Source: Synechococcus sp. CBW1108
GTDB lineage: Bacteria > Cyanobacteriota > Cyanobacteriia > PCC-6307 > Cyanobiaceae
Assembly: GCF_015840335.1 (NCBI RefSeq)
Contig: NZ_CP060395.1
Coordinates: 1 to 64,000 of the forward strand
DNA: 64,000 bases
Direction of reading: 5' to 3'
Part shown: in pieces, positions 43,687 through 54,524 of the stretch
How positions within the stretch are numbered: position 1 is the stretch's first letter
How the letters are laid out: the number at the start of each line of letters is the position of its first letter
Notes under the pieces: generated by a model
The model's input: only the letters and a program-made list of their open reading frames with translations
The model's database searches: none
Told to the model about the DNA's origin: nothing
Made by a program: the position numbers and the translations under genes

Positions 43687-44842
43687 GGAGCGGTCCCCGC
43701 CCACTGATCAGTTCCAACAGAAAAGCGGAAAAACCGACCATCGCCAAGCGCCCGTTCCACACCTCAGAGCTGTTGTTCCAGCCCCAGGCCCACTTGTCCT
43801 GGGGATAGAGCTTCACCTTGGTGGGCAACTCGGCGGCCTGATCGAGGTTCACCTCCGGGCCCTCCAGAGCATGCTGCACCAGGTCGGCCAGGCCCTTGAT
43901 GAAGGCAGGCGTGGTGTCAAGGGCCGCCACGCGACGGAAATTGATGATGCCCGCTTCGGTAGCGATTTCCCGGTATTCGATATCGATTTCCTCGAGGGTT
44001 TCGATGTGTTCGCTCACAAAGCTGATCGGCACCACCACCAGATCCTTCACCCCCTCCGCACCTAGTGCCTGCAGGGCCTCATCGGTGTAGGGCTTGAGCC
44101 ATTCCACCGGACCCACCCGGCTCTGGTAGGCCAGGGTGAAGGGATTGGCATGGCCTAGGTCTCGCTCCAGCCGCTCGATGATCAGCCGGGCACAGGCCTC
44201 AATTTCCCGTTGATAGGGATCGCCGGCCTCTTCCACGTAGCTCTTGGGCACCCCGTGGGCACTGAAGAACACATGGGCCTGGGCCGGCTCCGGACAGGCC
44301 TGAATTTCCCGGGCAATCAGGCCGGCCATGGCGCCGATGTAGCCGGGATCGTCGTAGTAACTGCGAATACAACGGATCGGCAGCCGTGAGAAGCCTCTGT
44401 CGGCCTGGCGCAAGCGCTGCAACTCGCGGAAGCTGGAGCCACTAGTGCTGATCGAAAAGTGGGGATAGAGGGGCAGCACCACAACCTCCTCCACCCCGTC
44501 AGCCTTGATGTCGCCCACCGCCGACTCGGTGAAGGGATGCCAGTAGCGCATGGCCACATAACTGGTGGCCTCAATACCCCGGGAGCGCAGCTCGCTCTGG
44601 AGTTCCCGGGCCTGCTGCTCGGTGATGCGCCGCAGCGGCGAACCGCCGCCAATGGAGCGGTAGGCCTCCTGGGATTTACCGGCCCGCAGGCTGCTGATCA
44701 ACCAGGCCAGGGGCTTCTGCAGGGCGGGGTTGGGCAGCCGGATGATCTCCGGATCGGAAAAGAGATTGTATAAAAATGGGCCCACATCCTGGATCCGCTC
44801 CGGCCCACCGAGGTTCAGCAGCAGCACGCCAACCTTGGCCAT
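43667..44842 (-). CDS. hemH: Ferrochelatase with C-terminal LHC-like helix
   Basis: Inserts Fe2+ into protoporphyrin IX; 391 residues. Catalytic segments: [58 protein letters not shown] with the catalytic His, and [17 protein letters not shown]. The C-terminal extension [20 protein letters not shown] is the chlorophyll a/b-binding (CAB) motif found in cyanobacterial and plant ferrochelatase, which anchors and regulates the enzyme at thylakoids. Confidence 0.97.
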   Translation of the reverse strand: MAKVGVLLLNLGGPERIQDVGPFLYNLFSDPEIIRLPNPALQKPLAWLISSLRAGKSQEAYRSIGGGSPLRRITEQQARELQSELRSRGIEATSYVAMRYWHPFTESAVGDIKADGVEEVVVLPLYPHFSISTSGSSFRELQRLRQADRGFSRLPIRCIRSYYDDPGYIGAMAGLIAREIQACPEPAQAHVFFSAHGVPKSYVEEAGDPYQREIEACARLIIERLERDLGHANPFTLAYQSRVGPVEWLKPYTDEALQALGAEGVKDLVVVPISFVSEHIETLEEIDIEYREIATEAGIINFRRVAALDTTPAFIKGLADLVQHALEGPEVNLDQAAELPTKVKLYPQDKWAWGWNNSSEVWNGRLAMVGFSAFLLELISGRGPLHALGLL

Positions 44843-44944
44843 GCCTTCTTTCCGCCCGGCTCAGAGAAGTTGAGCGTAGCCCTGCTGCAACTCCCCTGGC
44901 CGCATCCGCGCTGGATCGATAAGGTCGAAGCCCGGACAGGATCG

Positions 44945-46171
44945 ATGGCAAGCGGTGCTGCAGCACCAGATTTGGCCCTTCTGGACCGGTCGGCCCTTCT
45001 GGACCAGTTAGCCCAGGAGAACGACCAACTGGCCCGTGCCGGAGTGTCCCTGCGCCTGGAGCTACGCGGCCAGCGCCTAGGGCTGCGCGGGCCCCTGCCC
45101 TGTCGCAGGGGGTCGGGGCGTCACCGGATGCAGCGAATCAGCCTCGGCCTCCATGCCGATGGCATGGGATTAGAGCGGGCCAAGGAACGCCTCAAGGAGG
45201 TGCTGCGCCAGCAGAGACAGGGGCGTTTTGACTGGTCCCAGTGGGGGGCCCTGGCCCCAGCAAAACAAATCCAACCCAGCGGGGATCCCCTGGGTCTGGA
45301 GGGCTTTGAGGCCGCTTTTTTTGGCGATCCCCGCCGCCGTCGCAACCCCGCCGGCTGCCGCACCACCTGGAGCAGTGCCTACCGGCCCTATCTGCGGCGG
45401 CTGCTGGCGATCGCCACCGAACAGGGTTTGCCCCTGGAACTGCCGCTGCTGGAGAGGGTGCTCGAGAGCTACGCCCCCACCAGCCGCAGTCGTCAGCAGT
45501 GCGGCACCGCCCTGGCTGCCCTGGCTCGCCATAAGGGACTGGAGCTGCCGGAGGACTGGACCATCAGGGCGGCCGGCTACGGACTGCACGCAGCCCAGTT
45601 CCGCCGCCTGCCTGGCGATCAGCAGATCCTGGCCCTGGTCGACCAGATCCCCAATCCCTGCTGGCGCCTGGCCTACGGCCTGATGGCTACCTACGGCCTG
45701 CGCAACCACGAGATCTTCTTCTCCGACCTCTCGGCCCTGGCCTCTGGCGGTGACCGGGTGATCCGGGTGCTGCCCACCAGTAAAACCGGGGAACACCAGG
45801 TATGGCCTTTCCAGCCGGAGTGGGTGGAGCACTTCGGCCTGGAGCAACTGGGCTCGCTCCAGCCCCCCCTGCCCCCGGTGGCTACCGACCTGCGCCGCAC
45901 CACGCTGCAACAGGTGGGCAGGAGGGTGGCGGAGCAGTTCCGCCGCTACGAGCTGCCGATCACCCCCTACGACCTCCGCCACGCCTGGGCCGTGCGCACG
46001 ATCCACATCGGCCTGCCGGACACGGTGGCGGCCCGGATGATGGGCCACTCGGTGGCGATCCACACCCGCACTTATCACCACTGGATCACCCGCCGCGACC
46101 AACAGCAGGCGGTGGATGCGGCCCTGGCGCGCCGGAGCCAGAGTGGAACGCCAGCCGCCAGCGACCCTTGA
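44945..46171 (+). CDS. Tyrosine recombinase/phage integrase family protein
   Basis: A 408-residue site-specific recombinase-like protein. The C-terminal catalytic domain has the expected residues: Arg in YGLRNHEIFF, the His-x-x-Arg region in PYDLRHAWAVRT, His in RMMGHS, and a Tyr in THTRTYHHW-type HTRTYHHW. The set is complete, so it may be active. It stands alone among housekeeping genes, with no phage genes or attachment repeats nearby. The ATG at 44945 is preferred over TTG 44870. Similar solitary integrase genes are known in picocyanobacteria. Confidence 0.85.
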   Translation: MASGAAAPDLALLDRSALLDQLAQENDQLARAGVSLRLELRGQRLGLRGPLPCRRGSGRHRMQRISLGLHADGMGLERAKERLKEVLRQQRQGRFDWSQWGALAPAKQIQPSGDPLGLEGFEAAFFGDPRRRRNPAGCRTTWSSAYRPYLRRLLAIATEQGLPLELPLLERVLESYAPTSRSRQQCGTALAALARHKGLELPEDWTIRAAGYGLHAAQFRRLPGDQQILALVDQIPNPCWRLAYGLMATYGLRNHEIFFSDLSALASGGDRVIRVLPTSKTGEHQVWPFQPEWVEHFGLEQLGSLQPPLPPVATDLRRTTLQQVGRRVAEQFRRYELPITPYDLRHAWAVRTIHIGLPDTVAARMMGHSVAIHTRTYHHWITRRDQQQAVDAALARRSQSGTPAASDP

Positions 46172-46851
46172 ACCAACCCGATAACCAACCCGAGAGCCAA
46201 CTAGATGCTGTGGCGGCGGAGCTGGGCCCGGGCGGCGACCTGGCCCCGGAGGCCGATGCCGCCGGTTACCAGCGGCGCATGGCGCGCCGCAAGGAGGTGC
46301 AACAACAGCGGGTGGGCGAGCGCAATCTTGAAAAGGGCCTGGTGCTGGTGTTCACCGGCGATGGCAAGGGCAAAACCACCGCGGCCCTGGGCCTGGCGCT
46401 GCGAACCCTCGGCCATGGCGAACAGGTGGCCGTGGTGCAGTTCATCAAGGGGGGCTGGCAGCCAGGTGAAGCCAAAGCCCTGGAGCTGTTCGGTGAATCC
46501 CTGCACTGGCATGCCCTGGGGGAGGGCTTCACCTGGGAGACCCAGGACCGCGATCGCGACCGGATGCTGGTGCAGCGGGCCTGGGAACGCTCACTCACCT
46601 ATCTCGCCGACGCCAACCGCAAACTCGTGGTGCTCGATGAGGTGAACGTGGCCCTCAAGCTGGGCTACCTGGGCATCGATCAGGTGCTGGAAGGCCTGGA
46701 CCTGCGGCCGGAACTCACCCACGTCGCCCTGACCGGCCGGGGGGCACCTGCATCCCTATTGGAGCGGGCAGACCTGGTGACAGAGATGAAGATGGTGCGC
46801 CATCCCTTCCGGGAACAGGGGGTCAAGGCCCAGCAGGGGATTGAATTTTAG
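46168..46851 (+). CDS. cobO: Cob(I)yrinic acid a,c-diamide adenosyltransferase
   Basis: Adenosylates corrinoids in (pseudo)cobalamin synthesis; about 227 residues. The P-loop is FTGDGKGKTTAALGLALRTLG, followed by VQFIKGGWQPGEAKAL and VVLDEVNVALKLGY. The family extension before the P-loop (LAPEADAAGYQRRMARRKEVQQQR) shows that translation starts well before the ATG at 46279. Candidates are TTG 46168, overlapping the recombinase stop, or GTG 46210. A short AACCAACCCGA repeat lies in the overlap region. Confidence 0.92.
   Translation: MNQPDNQPESQLDAVAAELGPGGDLAPEADAAGYQRRMARRKEVQQQRVGERNLEKGLVLVFTGDGKGKTTAALGLALRTLGHGEQVAVVQFIKGGWQPGEAKALELFGESLHWHALGEGFTWETQDRDRDRMLVQRAWERSLTYLADANRKLVVLDEVNVALKLGYLGIDQVLEGLDLRPELTHVALTGRGAPASLLERADLVTEMKMVRHPFREQGVKAQQGIEF
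46173..46198. repeat. Imperfect tandem repeat at the integrase/cobO junction
   Basis: AACCAACCCGAT is followed by AACCAACCCGAGA, then GCCAAC, right after the recombinase stop. It falls within the possible N-terminus of cobO and adds NQPDNQPESQ-type residues if TTG 46168 is used. Confidence 0.7.
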
Positions 46852-46857
46852 GCCTGC

Positions 46858-47058
46858 TCAGCCGGAGGTTGACTCCAGGTCTGCCTGCAGGTGGGCCATG
46901 GCGTTGACCATCACGGTCAAACCGCTGATCAACACTGCGTGATGCACCTCCGGCTGCCGCCAGATGGCCGGATCCTGGCTGGCCCGCTCCAAGGCCGAGA
47001 GGGTCAGCCGGGCCATCACGCTGGAGGGCCTGGGCTGGCTGGAATCAGGCTGGCCCAT
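46858..47058 (-). CDS. Hypothetical small protein
   Basis: A 66-residue soluble protein (MARLTLSALERASQDPAIW... AVLISGLTVMVNAMAHLQADL) with two predicted helices. It is of unknown function and convergent with cobO, 6 bases apart. Its start codon sits in one arm of a perfect 7-base inverted repeat (47057-47082). The IS3 remnant begins just beyond its start. Confidence 0.55.
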   Translation of the reverse strand: MGQPDSSQPRPSSVMARLTLSALERASQDPAIWRQPEVHHAVLISGLTVMVNAMAHLQADLESTSG

Positions 47059-47082
47059 AACCCTCTTTAATCATGGGGTTAT
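47057..47082. promoter_or_regulatory. Inverted repeat over the start of the small gene at 46858
   Basis: ATAACCC (47057-47063) and GGGTTAT (47076-47082) are perfect complements separated by 12 bases. On the minus strand the 3' arm contains the first bases of the ATG. It could hide the start codon in a stem, serve as an operator, or be a scar of the IS junction. Confidence 0.5.
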
Positions 47083-47325
47083 CGAAGCGGTTGCCATGGC
47101 GCTGCGCAAGGCCGTTGCTACGGTGCTGCAAAATCGGTGCTGCAAAGTGAGCCGTTGGCGGCAGGCGGCCCAGGATGCCAACGCCAAGCCGGTGCTGACG
47201 ATGGCCGAACAGAAGGAGCTCGAGAAGCTCCGCGCCCAGGACCAGCGGGAGATCAAAGCCCTCAGAAAGGAGCTGCAGCGCAAGGAGAAGGCCATGGCGG
47301 AGATGGCGGCTTTGCTGGTGCTGCA

Positions 47326-47331
47326 AAAAAA

Positions 47332-47332
<1 letters not shown>
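47326..47332 (+). other. Programmed -1 frameshift heptamer (A AAA AAG)
   Basis: Seven A followed by G at the OrfA/OrfB overlap gives the classic IS3 slippery site A AAA AAG in the OrfA frame (codons CAA AAA AAG). Slipping back one base leads into KKVGCLLFGG... and then the OrfB frame. It would have produced the OrfAB fusion transposase when the element was intact. Confidence 0.75.
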
Positions 47333-48865
<1,533 letters not shown>

Positions 48866-48872
48866 ACCCGCC

Positions 48873-49412
48873 ATGGATTTGGACGCCAGCATGCGCAAGT
48901 CGCTGGAAGCGACCCAGCGCACCTTCAACACCATCCGCACGGGCCGGGCCAACCCTTCCCTGCTCGACAAGATCTCGGTTGAGTATTACGGGGCCGAGAC
49001 GCCCCTGAAATCGCTGGCGACCCTCTCCACCCCCGATTCCCAGACGATCCAGATCCAGCCTTTTGATGCGGGCTCGATGGGGTTGATCGAGAAGGCCATC
49101 TCCATGAGTGATCTGGGCCTCACCTGCAACAACGACGGCAAGGTGATTCGGATCAATATCCCCCCCCTGACCGAAGCCCGCCGCAAGGACCTCTGCAAAT
49201 TGGCGGCCAAGTATGCCGAGGAGGGCAAGGTGGGCCTGCGCAACGTGCGTCGCGAGGCCATCGACAGGATCAAGAAACAGGAAAAGGAAGGTGACCTCTC
49301 GGAGGATCAGAGCCGCGACGAACAGGAAAAGGTGCAGAAGCTCACCGATAAGTACATCGCCGAACTCGAGAAACACCTGGGCGAAAAGGAAGCTGACATC
49401 CTCAAGGTGTGA
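48873..49412 (+). CDS. frr: Ribosome recycling factor
   Basis: Splits post-termination ribosomes together with EF-G; 179 residues. Family segments: [59 protein letters not shown] and [13 protein letters not shown]. The ATG at 48873 is the family start; the order pyrH-frr is common in bacteria. The stop overlaps the GTG of the next gene (GTGA). Confidence 0.98.
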   Translation: MDLDASMRKSLEATQRTFNTIRTGRANPSLLDKISVEYYGAETPLKSLATLSTPDSQTIQIQPFDAGSMGLIEKAISMSDLGLTCNNDGKVIRINIPPLTEARRKDLCKLAAKYAEEGKVGLRNVRREAIDRIKKQEKEGDLSEDQSRDEQEKVQKLTDKYIAELEKHLGEKEADILKV

Positions 49413-50587
49413 CCATCCCTGCGGCCGGCACTGCTGAGGTCGTCGCTGAGGTCGTCGTCGTGGGCGCTGGAGCGGCCGGAGCAGCCAGCGCCTACCACCT
49501 GGCACGGCTTGGCCATGCCGTGCGGCTCCTCGACCAGGCCAGCTGCTTCCCGCGCCCGAAACCCTGCGGTGGGGGCATGGCGGCCTCCATGCAGTCCCTG
49601 TTCCCCTTCGACCTGAGCCCGGTTGTGGATGCGGTGATCAACCAGGTGCGCTTCACCTGGTGCCTGGAAGACTCCGTCACCGCCGAGCTACCTGGCGATG
49701 CGCCTTTCTGGATCGTGCGCCGATCCGTGTTGGATGCCTTTCTGGTGGAGCAGGCCCGCTCCGCTGGGGCCAGCTTTGAGCCGGGCGTGGCCGTGCAGAG
49801 CCTGCAGCGCCAGGGCGATCGCTGGCAGCTGCGGGCCCTGGGGCCAGGGGGGCAGGCCCTGGAGTTCCAGTCCCAGGCGGTGGTGATCGCCGACGGCTCT
49901 GGTTCCCAGCTGGCAGCCCGCCATGGCCTGGGGCCTGCAAGGCCACACTTTGCCGAGACGATGGCGGTGGAAGTTGACGCTGAGGTGGCCGAGCCAGGCA
50001 CCGCACATTTTGAATTCGGCCTGGTGCACCATGGCTTCTGCTGGGCCTTCCCGCGCCACGGGGGCTTCAGTATCGGTGTGGGCACCTTCATCGGCCGTGA
50101 TCCCGCCGATGCAAATCAGGTGCTCTCCAAGCTGCTGCCAAGCCTGGGCTTGGCAGCCGATGGGGGCGAGCGCCGGGCAGGCAAATTGCGCATCTGGGAT
50201 GGCCATTACCCCCTCCATGGCCGGGGCGAGAACACCGGCCTGGTGGCGGTTGGCGATGCCGCTTCCCTCTGTGATCCCTTCCTGGCCGAAGGGATTCGGC
50301 CGGCCCTGATCAGTGGCTGCCGGGCCGCAGAGGCGATCGACGCCTGGCTGGCCGGAGATGGCACTGCCCTGGCCGGCTATTCCAGCTACATGCGAGCCGA
50401 ATGGGGGGAGTCGATGGCCTGGGGCAAGCGAATTGCCCAGCTTTTTTATCGCGTGCCCCGCGTGGGTTATCAGCTCGGGGTCAAACGGCCCACTGCGCCG
50501 CAGCGCATCGCCCAGATCCTCTCAGGAGAAATGGGCTACGGGGATATTGCCCAGCGGGTGATCCGGCGGTTGCTGTTTCAGGGCTAG
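49409..50587 (+). CDS. Geranylgeranyl reductase-family FAD oxidoreductase
   Basis: A 392-residue flavoprotein. FAD motif [28 protein letters not shown] near the N-terminus, [11 protein letters not shown], and [22 protein letters not shown] (the second FAD motif) place it in the geranylgeranyl reductase family. It is probably a paralogue of ChlP rather than ChlP itself, since several segments differ. Candidate substrates are isoprenoid chains of chlorophyll, tocopherol or quinone. It starts with GTG inside the frr stop. Confidence 0.87.
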   Translation: MTIPAAGTAEVVAEVVVVGAGAAGAASAYHLARLGHAVRLLDQASCFPRPKPCGGGMAASMQSLFPFDLSPVVDAVINQVRFTWCLEDSVTAELPGDAPFWIVRRSVLDAFLVEQARSAGASFEPGVAVQSLQRQGDRWQLRALGPGGQALEFQSQAVVIADGSGSQLAARHGLGPARPHFAETMAVEVDAEVAEPGTAHFEFGLVHHGFCWAFPRHGGFSIGVGTFIGRDPADANQVLSKLLPSLGLAADGGERRAGKLRIWDGHYPLHGRGENTGLVAVGDAASLCDPFLAEGIRPALISGCRAAEAIDAWLAGDGTALAGYSSYMRAEWGESMAWGKRIAQLFYRVPRVGYQLGVKRPTAPQRIAQILSGEMGYGDIAQRVIRRLLFQG

Positions 50588-50611
50588 GGGGGCAAAGCCC
50601 GCTGCTGCGGC

Positions 50612-51040
50612 TCAGATCCTGGTGCAATCCTTGAGTTGACGCAGGCGCTGATCAATGGAGCCGAGCAACTCGATGGCAAACATCGGCGACTCCTGCACCG
50701 CAAACAGAAACTTCTCCCGGTTCATCACCAGCAACTTGCAGGGGGTGAGCGCCCTGGCGTTGCCGTAGCGGCGATGCTCACTGGTGACCAGGGCACCAGC
50801 GCCGAATACATCGCCGGCATCGATCTGCTCATGCCCCTGGTCGCCGTTCCAGCTGAGTTCGACACAGCCCTCGAGCAGGCCGAACATGCAATCGCCGGAT
50901 TCGCCCGAGGCAAAGATCAACTCGCCTGGGTTCACCTGGAGCACCTCACCCTTACTGGCGAGGGCACGCATGGTGTCGAGGGCATTCACGGGGCGTCTTC
51001 TCGGAGTCGTGGTGGCGCCACTTTGGCTGAGGCTAGTCAT
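50612..51040 (-). CDS. Cyclic-nucleotide-binding domain protein
   Basis: A 142-residue protein made of a single cNMP-binding (Crp N-terminal) fold. The beta-roll shows [32 protein letters not shown] and the phosphate-binding-type region [22 protein letters not shown]. There is no DNA-binding helix-turn-helix, so it would act by protein contact. Its ATG overlaps the stop of tal by 4 bases (ATGA), coupling it to the pentose phosphate enzyme. The ligand is unknown. Confidence 0.85.
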   Translation of the reverse strand: MTSLSQSGATTTPRRRPVNALDTMRALASKGEVLQVNPGELIFASGESGDCMFGLLEGCVELSWNGDQGHEQIDAGDVFGAGALVTSEHRRYGNARALTPCKLLVMNREKFLFAVQESPMFAIELLGSIDQRLRQLKDCTRI

Positions 51041-52071
51041 TGCTGGTTCTGGGCAGCACTGGCACCCACCAGAGCGGGATCTCCCACCAGCTGGCCCTCC
51101 AGCTGGCCCAGCCGCTGGGCCAGCTGGGTTTCGAGGCTTTCAATCGCCATGCAGAAGCCCCGGATCCCCTCATCGAGCTTTTCGGTGGCCATCGGATCTG
51201 CTGCCAGCATCTGGCGGAAATTGGCCTCATCGAGATGGATCTGGGCCTCCGTGGGGGCCGGATCAAAGGCATTCAGTTTCCGCTCCAGTTCAGCCTCGGT
51301 GTGGCGCAACTGGTCCAGCAGGGCCGGAGAGATGGTGAGCAGGTCACAGCCCGCCAGCTCGATGATTTCCTCGACGTTGCGGAAGCTGGCCCCCATCACC
51401 TCGGTCTTGTAGCCGTAGGTCTTGAAGTAGTTGAAGATCTGGGTCACCGAGACCACGCCTGGATCCTCGGGCCCGGGGTAGCTGGCCCGGCCGCTGCTCT
51501 TTTTGTACCAGTCCAGGATGCGCCCCACAAACGGGGAGATCAGGGTGACCTTGGCCTCAGCACAGGCAACCGCCTGGGCGAAGCCGAACAGCAGGGTCAG
51601 GTTGCAGTGGATGCCCTCCCGCTCCAGCTGGGCGGCGGCGCAAATCCCCTCCCAGGTGGAGGCCACCTTGATCAGCACCCGGTCGTTGCTGATACCCGCC
51701 TGGTTATAGAGACCAATGAGCTTGCGGGCCTTGGTGATCGTGGCCTGGGTATCGAAGCTAAGCCTTGCATCCACTTCGGTTGAAACCCGGCCCGGCACGA
51801 TCTTGAGAATCTCCTTGCCGAAGGTGACGCAGATCTCATCGAGGGCTTCGCAGACCACCTCCTCAGCCGAGGCCCCGGGACCCATCGCCTGCCGCGACTC
51901 CTGCAGGGAGCGATCGATCAGGTTTTGGTAGGTGGGTATCTGGGTTGCGGCCAGGATCAGGGAGGGGTTGGTGGTGGCGTCGCGGGGGGTGAATTGCTTG
52001 ATCGCGTCAATGTCGCCGGTGTCAGCCACCACCACGGTCATGGCGGCGAGTTGATCGAGCAGGTTGGCCAT
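51037..52071 (-). CDS. tal: Transaldolase
   Basis: Interconverts sugar phosphates in the pentose phosphate pathway; TIM-barrel enzyme of 344 residues. Motifs: [47 protein letters not shown] with the Schiff-base Lys, and [17 protein letters not shown]. It has no C-terminal EF-hand, unlike some cyanobacterial relatives. The last about 25 residues ([20 protein letters not shown]) are a helical tail. Its stop overlaps the cNMP-binding gene. Confidence 0.96.
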   Translation of the reverse strand: MANLLDQLAAMTVVVADTGDIDAIKQFTPRDATTNPSLILAATQIPTYQNLIDRSLQESRQAMGPGASAEEVVCEALDEICVTFGKEILKIVPGRVSTEVDARLSFDTQATITKARKLIGLYNQAGISNDRVLIKVASTWEGICAAAQLEREGIHCNLTLLFGFAQAVACAEAKVTLISPFVGRILDWYKKSSGRASYPGPEDPGVVSVTQIFNYFKTYGYKTEVMGASFRNVEEIIELAGCDLLTISPALLDQLRHTEAELERKLNAFDPAPTEAQIHLDEANFRQMLAADPMATEKLDEGIRGFCMAIESLETQLAQRLGQLEGQLVGDPALVGASAAQNQQ

Positions 52072-52185
52072 GGACGGGAGCTGGGTGGAGAGATCCGGCC
52101 TTCTAGCCAGACTTGAGCCACGCTAGCCAGGCCGGCTGTACCCACCCACAGGAGCTGGCGATCCTTGAGGGAACGGCAACAGGAA

Positions 52186-53997
52186 TCAGGCCTTGGGCGC
52201 CGTTTTCTGAACCTCCCGGGGTCGGGATGGGGGGATGCGCTCGAGCACCAGCAGGGCATCGATGATCTGGCGGGCCACGGGCGCAGCCACGGTGGAGCCG
52301 AAGGTATTTCCCCCCTTGGGTTCATCCACCACCACCAGCACCACATAGCGGGGGTCATCGATGGGCAGATGGCCCACGAAACTGGTGATCAGCGCCCCCG
52401 GTATGTAGACGCCTCGGTCAGCCTTCTGGGCAGTGCCGGTCTTGCCGCCGATGCGGTAGCCGGGAATCTTCATGCCCAGGCCGCTGCTTTTGTCCACCAC
52501 CGACTCCATCCAATTCATGACGATGCGAGTTACCGCCGGATCCAGCATGGGCAGGCCTTCCCTGCTGGGACCAGTTGCCAGGCCATCGCCAGAGCGCAGG
52601 CCGCGGGTGATGTGGGGACTCACCAGCCGGCCACCGTTGGCCAGCATGGCGTGCAGCTGGAGCAGCTTGAGCGGGGTCAGGGAGAAACCCTGGCCGAAGG
52701 CGGCCACTGCCGGTTCGATCGCCGAGCTGGTGAAGTCACCGCGGCTTTTGAGCTCACCGGCCACGGCCCCAGGTAGGTCGGTGTCTGGGGTCTGGTCGAT
52801 GCCCAGGTTGTTGAGCCAATGCCAGAAGCGAGCCGGCTTCATCTTGCCCATGGCCAACACCATGCCCACGTTGCTGGACACCTCGAGCACGGTGGGGAAA
52901 TCAATCAGTCCGTTGGCCCGCTTGTCATGGTTGAAAATTGGCCAGCCACCGATCTGCAAGCTGCCGCTGTCGGAGACGCGGCCGCTTGCCTCGATGGCCT
53001 TTTCCTGCAGGGCCAGGGCCAGGTTGATTGGCTTGAAGGTGGAACCGGGCTCGTAGAGATCCTGAACCGACCACTCGCGAAACAGCCCCGGGTTGTACTT
53101 CCAGTATTGGTTGGGGTCGTAGGTGGGGGTTGAGACCAGCGCCAGCATTTCGCCGTTGCGCACATCCATCACCATGGCGGCGCCGCGCTTGGCATTCCAA
53201 TGCTTCACCTGCTTGACCAGGGCCTGCTGGGCTACCTGCTGCAGGCGGGCATCGAGGGTGAGCTGGAGGCGCAGGTCGTCGCCGTAGAGGGAGCCTGCCG
53301 TCAGGCCGGCTGGCAGGGGCGTGCCATCGGCACCACGGCGCATCTGCAGGGTGGTTTCGTTGCGCTTGAGCTCCCCGTCGCGGCTCTGCTCCAGCCCTGC
53401 CTGGGGCACCCGCTCCAGGTTGAGGAAGCCAACAACGTTGGCAAAGAGTTGGCCCTGGGGGTAGATGCGATGGGGATAGGGCTCCAGGTCTAGGCCGCTG
53501 ATGCCGAGCTGGCGAATCCTGCCTGCGGTTTCCGGATCGAGCTCGGAGAGGAGCTTCACCCCGGTTTGGCGACCGGCCATGGCCTCGAGCAACCCCGATT
53601 TGGGCAGGGCGAGCTCGGCTGCGAGCTTGGTTGCCACGTCATCGGCGCTGCGAACCTGCTGGGGGTCATCGCCGGGGAAGTTGAAGTAGCGGGGATGGGC
53701 CCAGAGGCTGAAACGCTGCTCGTCCAGGGCCACCAGACGGCCATTGCGATCGACGATCGTGCGTCGCTTACCGATCGGCTGGGTGGTTTGGGTCTGGATG
53801 GCGTGGGCCCGGGCCTGGAGGTTGGCCCCATCCACCACCTGCAACCAGGCGAGGCGGCCGGCCAGAGCGACCAGCCCGGCGCAGAGCAATCCGTAGACAG
53901 CCAGCAGCCGGATGGCAGGCACGGGCTGGATCGCAACTACCTTTTGGCGGGAATTGCTGCGACCACGGCTGGGTCCGGGGCGGCGACTGGCCGTCAT
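52186..53997 (-). CDS. ftsI: Penicillin-binding protein 2 / FtsI transpeptidase
   Basis: Septal peptidoglycan transpeptidase of 603 residues. A single membrane anchor (LLAVYGLLCAGLVALAGRLAWLQV, about 30-53) follows a basic N-terminus. Then come a PBP dimerisation domain and the transpeptidase domain with the active-site Ser in GSTFKPI, SSN in LEVSSNVGMV and KTG in GGKTGTAQ. Its ATG overlaps the stop of the upstream small membrane-protein gene by one base. Confidence 0.95.
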   Translation of the reverse strand: MTASRRPGPSRGRSNSRQKVVAIQPVPAIRLLAVYGLLCAGLVALAGRLAWLQVVDGANLQARAHAIQTQTTQPIGKRRTIVDRNGRLVALDEQRFSLWAHPRYFNFPGDDPQQVRSADDVATKLAAELALPKSGLLEAMAGRQTGVKLLSELDPETAGRIRQLGISGLDLEPYPHRIYPQGQLFANVVGFLNLERVPQAGLEQSRDGELKRNETTLQMRRGADGTPLPAGLTAGSLYGDDLRLQLTLDARLQQVAQQALVKQVKHWNAKRGAAMVMDVRNGEMLALVSTPTYDPNQYWKYNPGLFREWSVQDLYEPGSTFKPINLALALQEKAIEASGRVSDSGSLQIGGWPIFNHDKRANGLIDFPTVLEVSSNVGMVLAMGKMKPARFWHWLNNLGIDQTPDTDLPGAVAGELKSRGDFTSSAIEPAVAAFGQGFSLTPLKLLQLHAMLANGGRLVSPHITRGLRSGDGLATGPSREGLPMLDPAVTRIVMNWMESVVDKSSGLGMKIPGYRIGGKTGTAQKADRGVYIPGALITSFVGHLPIDDPRYVVLVVVDEPKGGNTFGSTVAAPVARQIIDALLVLERIPPSRPREVQKTAPKA

Positions 53998-54491
53998 CAG
54001 TAGCCCGGACGAATCTGGCTCAAGGTACCCATGCCGATCTGAAGACTGCCCAACAGCTCAGTGGCACTGGCAGGCCTGGGGGTGTGGGGAGCGGCAAGGT
54101 AGATGAGCTTTTCGCTGCTGGTGGGCACCAGCAAACCTGGTTTTTTCAGGGCGCCCAGGTGGTGCTGCTCCAAAAGGGCCGCAGATTCCTGCATTCTGTG
54201 GGCCAACATCTGGGAGGCTTCCAGCTGCTGATAGCTCTCACCCCAACGGTTCTGCCAGTGAAGGGTGAGACCACTCATGGCCAGCATGCAGATGCCCAGC
54301 CCCAGGAGGGTGCCATCGGTGGCCCGATGGAGATTGGCCATCCAGGGGGCCCGCCGGTCGAGCTTGCGACCTGGGAGCGAACCCTTGAGCAGCTCGAGGG
54401 CTCCCCCCTGGAGACCAGCTCTGCTGGAAGCCTGCCGGGGCAATAGGGAGGCAACCAAGAGATCGGGCCAAACTCCCCGGGATTGAACCAC
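53997..54491 (-). CDS. Single-pass membrane protein, candidate FtsL
   Basis: A 164-residue protein: basic cytoplasmic N-terminus (about 70 residues), one membrane segment (GTLLGLGICMLAMSGLTLHW), then a short helical periplasmic part with coiled-coil character (YQQLEASQMLAHRMQESAALLEQHHLG). This topology, and the position directly upstream of ftsI with overlapping stop/start, are those of FtsL. Similarity by sequence alone is too weak to be sure. The GTG at 54491 is a guess; ATG at 54341 would leave a short N-terminus. Confidence 0.6.
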   Translation of the reverse strand: MVQSRGVWPDLLVASLLPRQASSRAGLQGGALELLKGSLPGRKLDRRAPWMANLHRATDGTLLGLGICMLAMSGLTLHWQNRWGESYQQLEASQMLAHRMQESAALLEQHHLGALKKPGLLVPTSSEKLIYLAAPHTPRPASATELLGSLQIGMGTLSQIRPGY

Positions 54492-54524
54492 CCAGAGCAG
54501 CTGTAGGCAAGGGCCAGACGCTGC

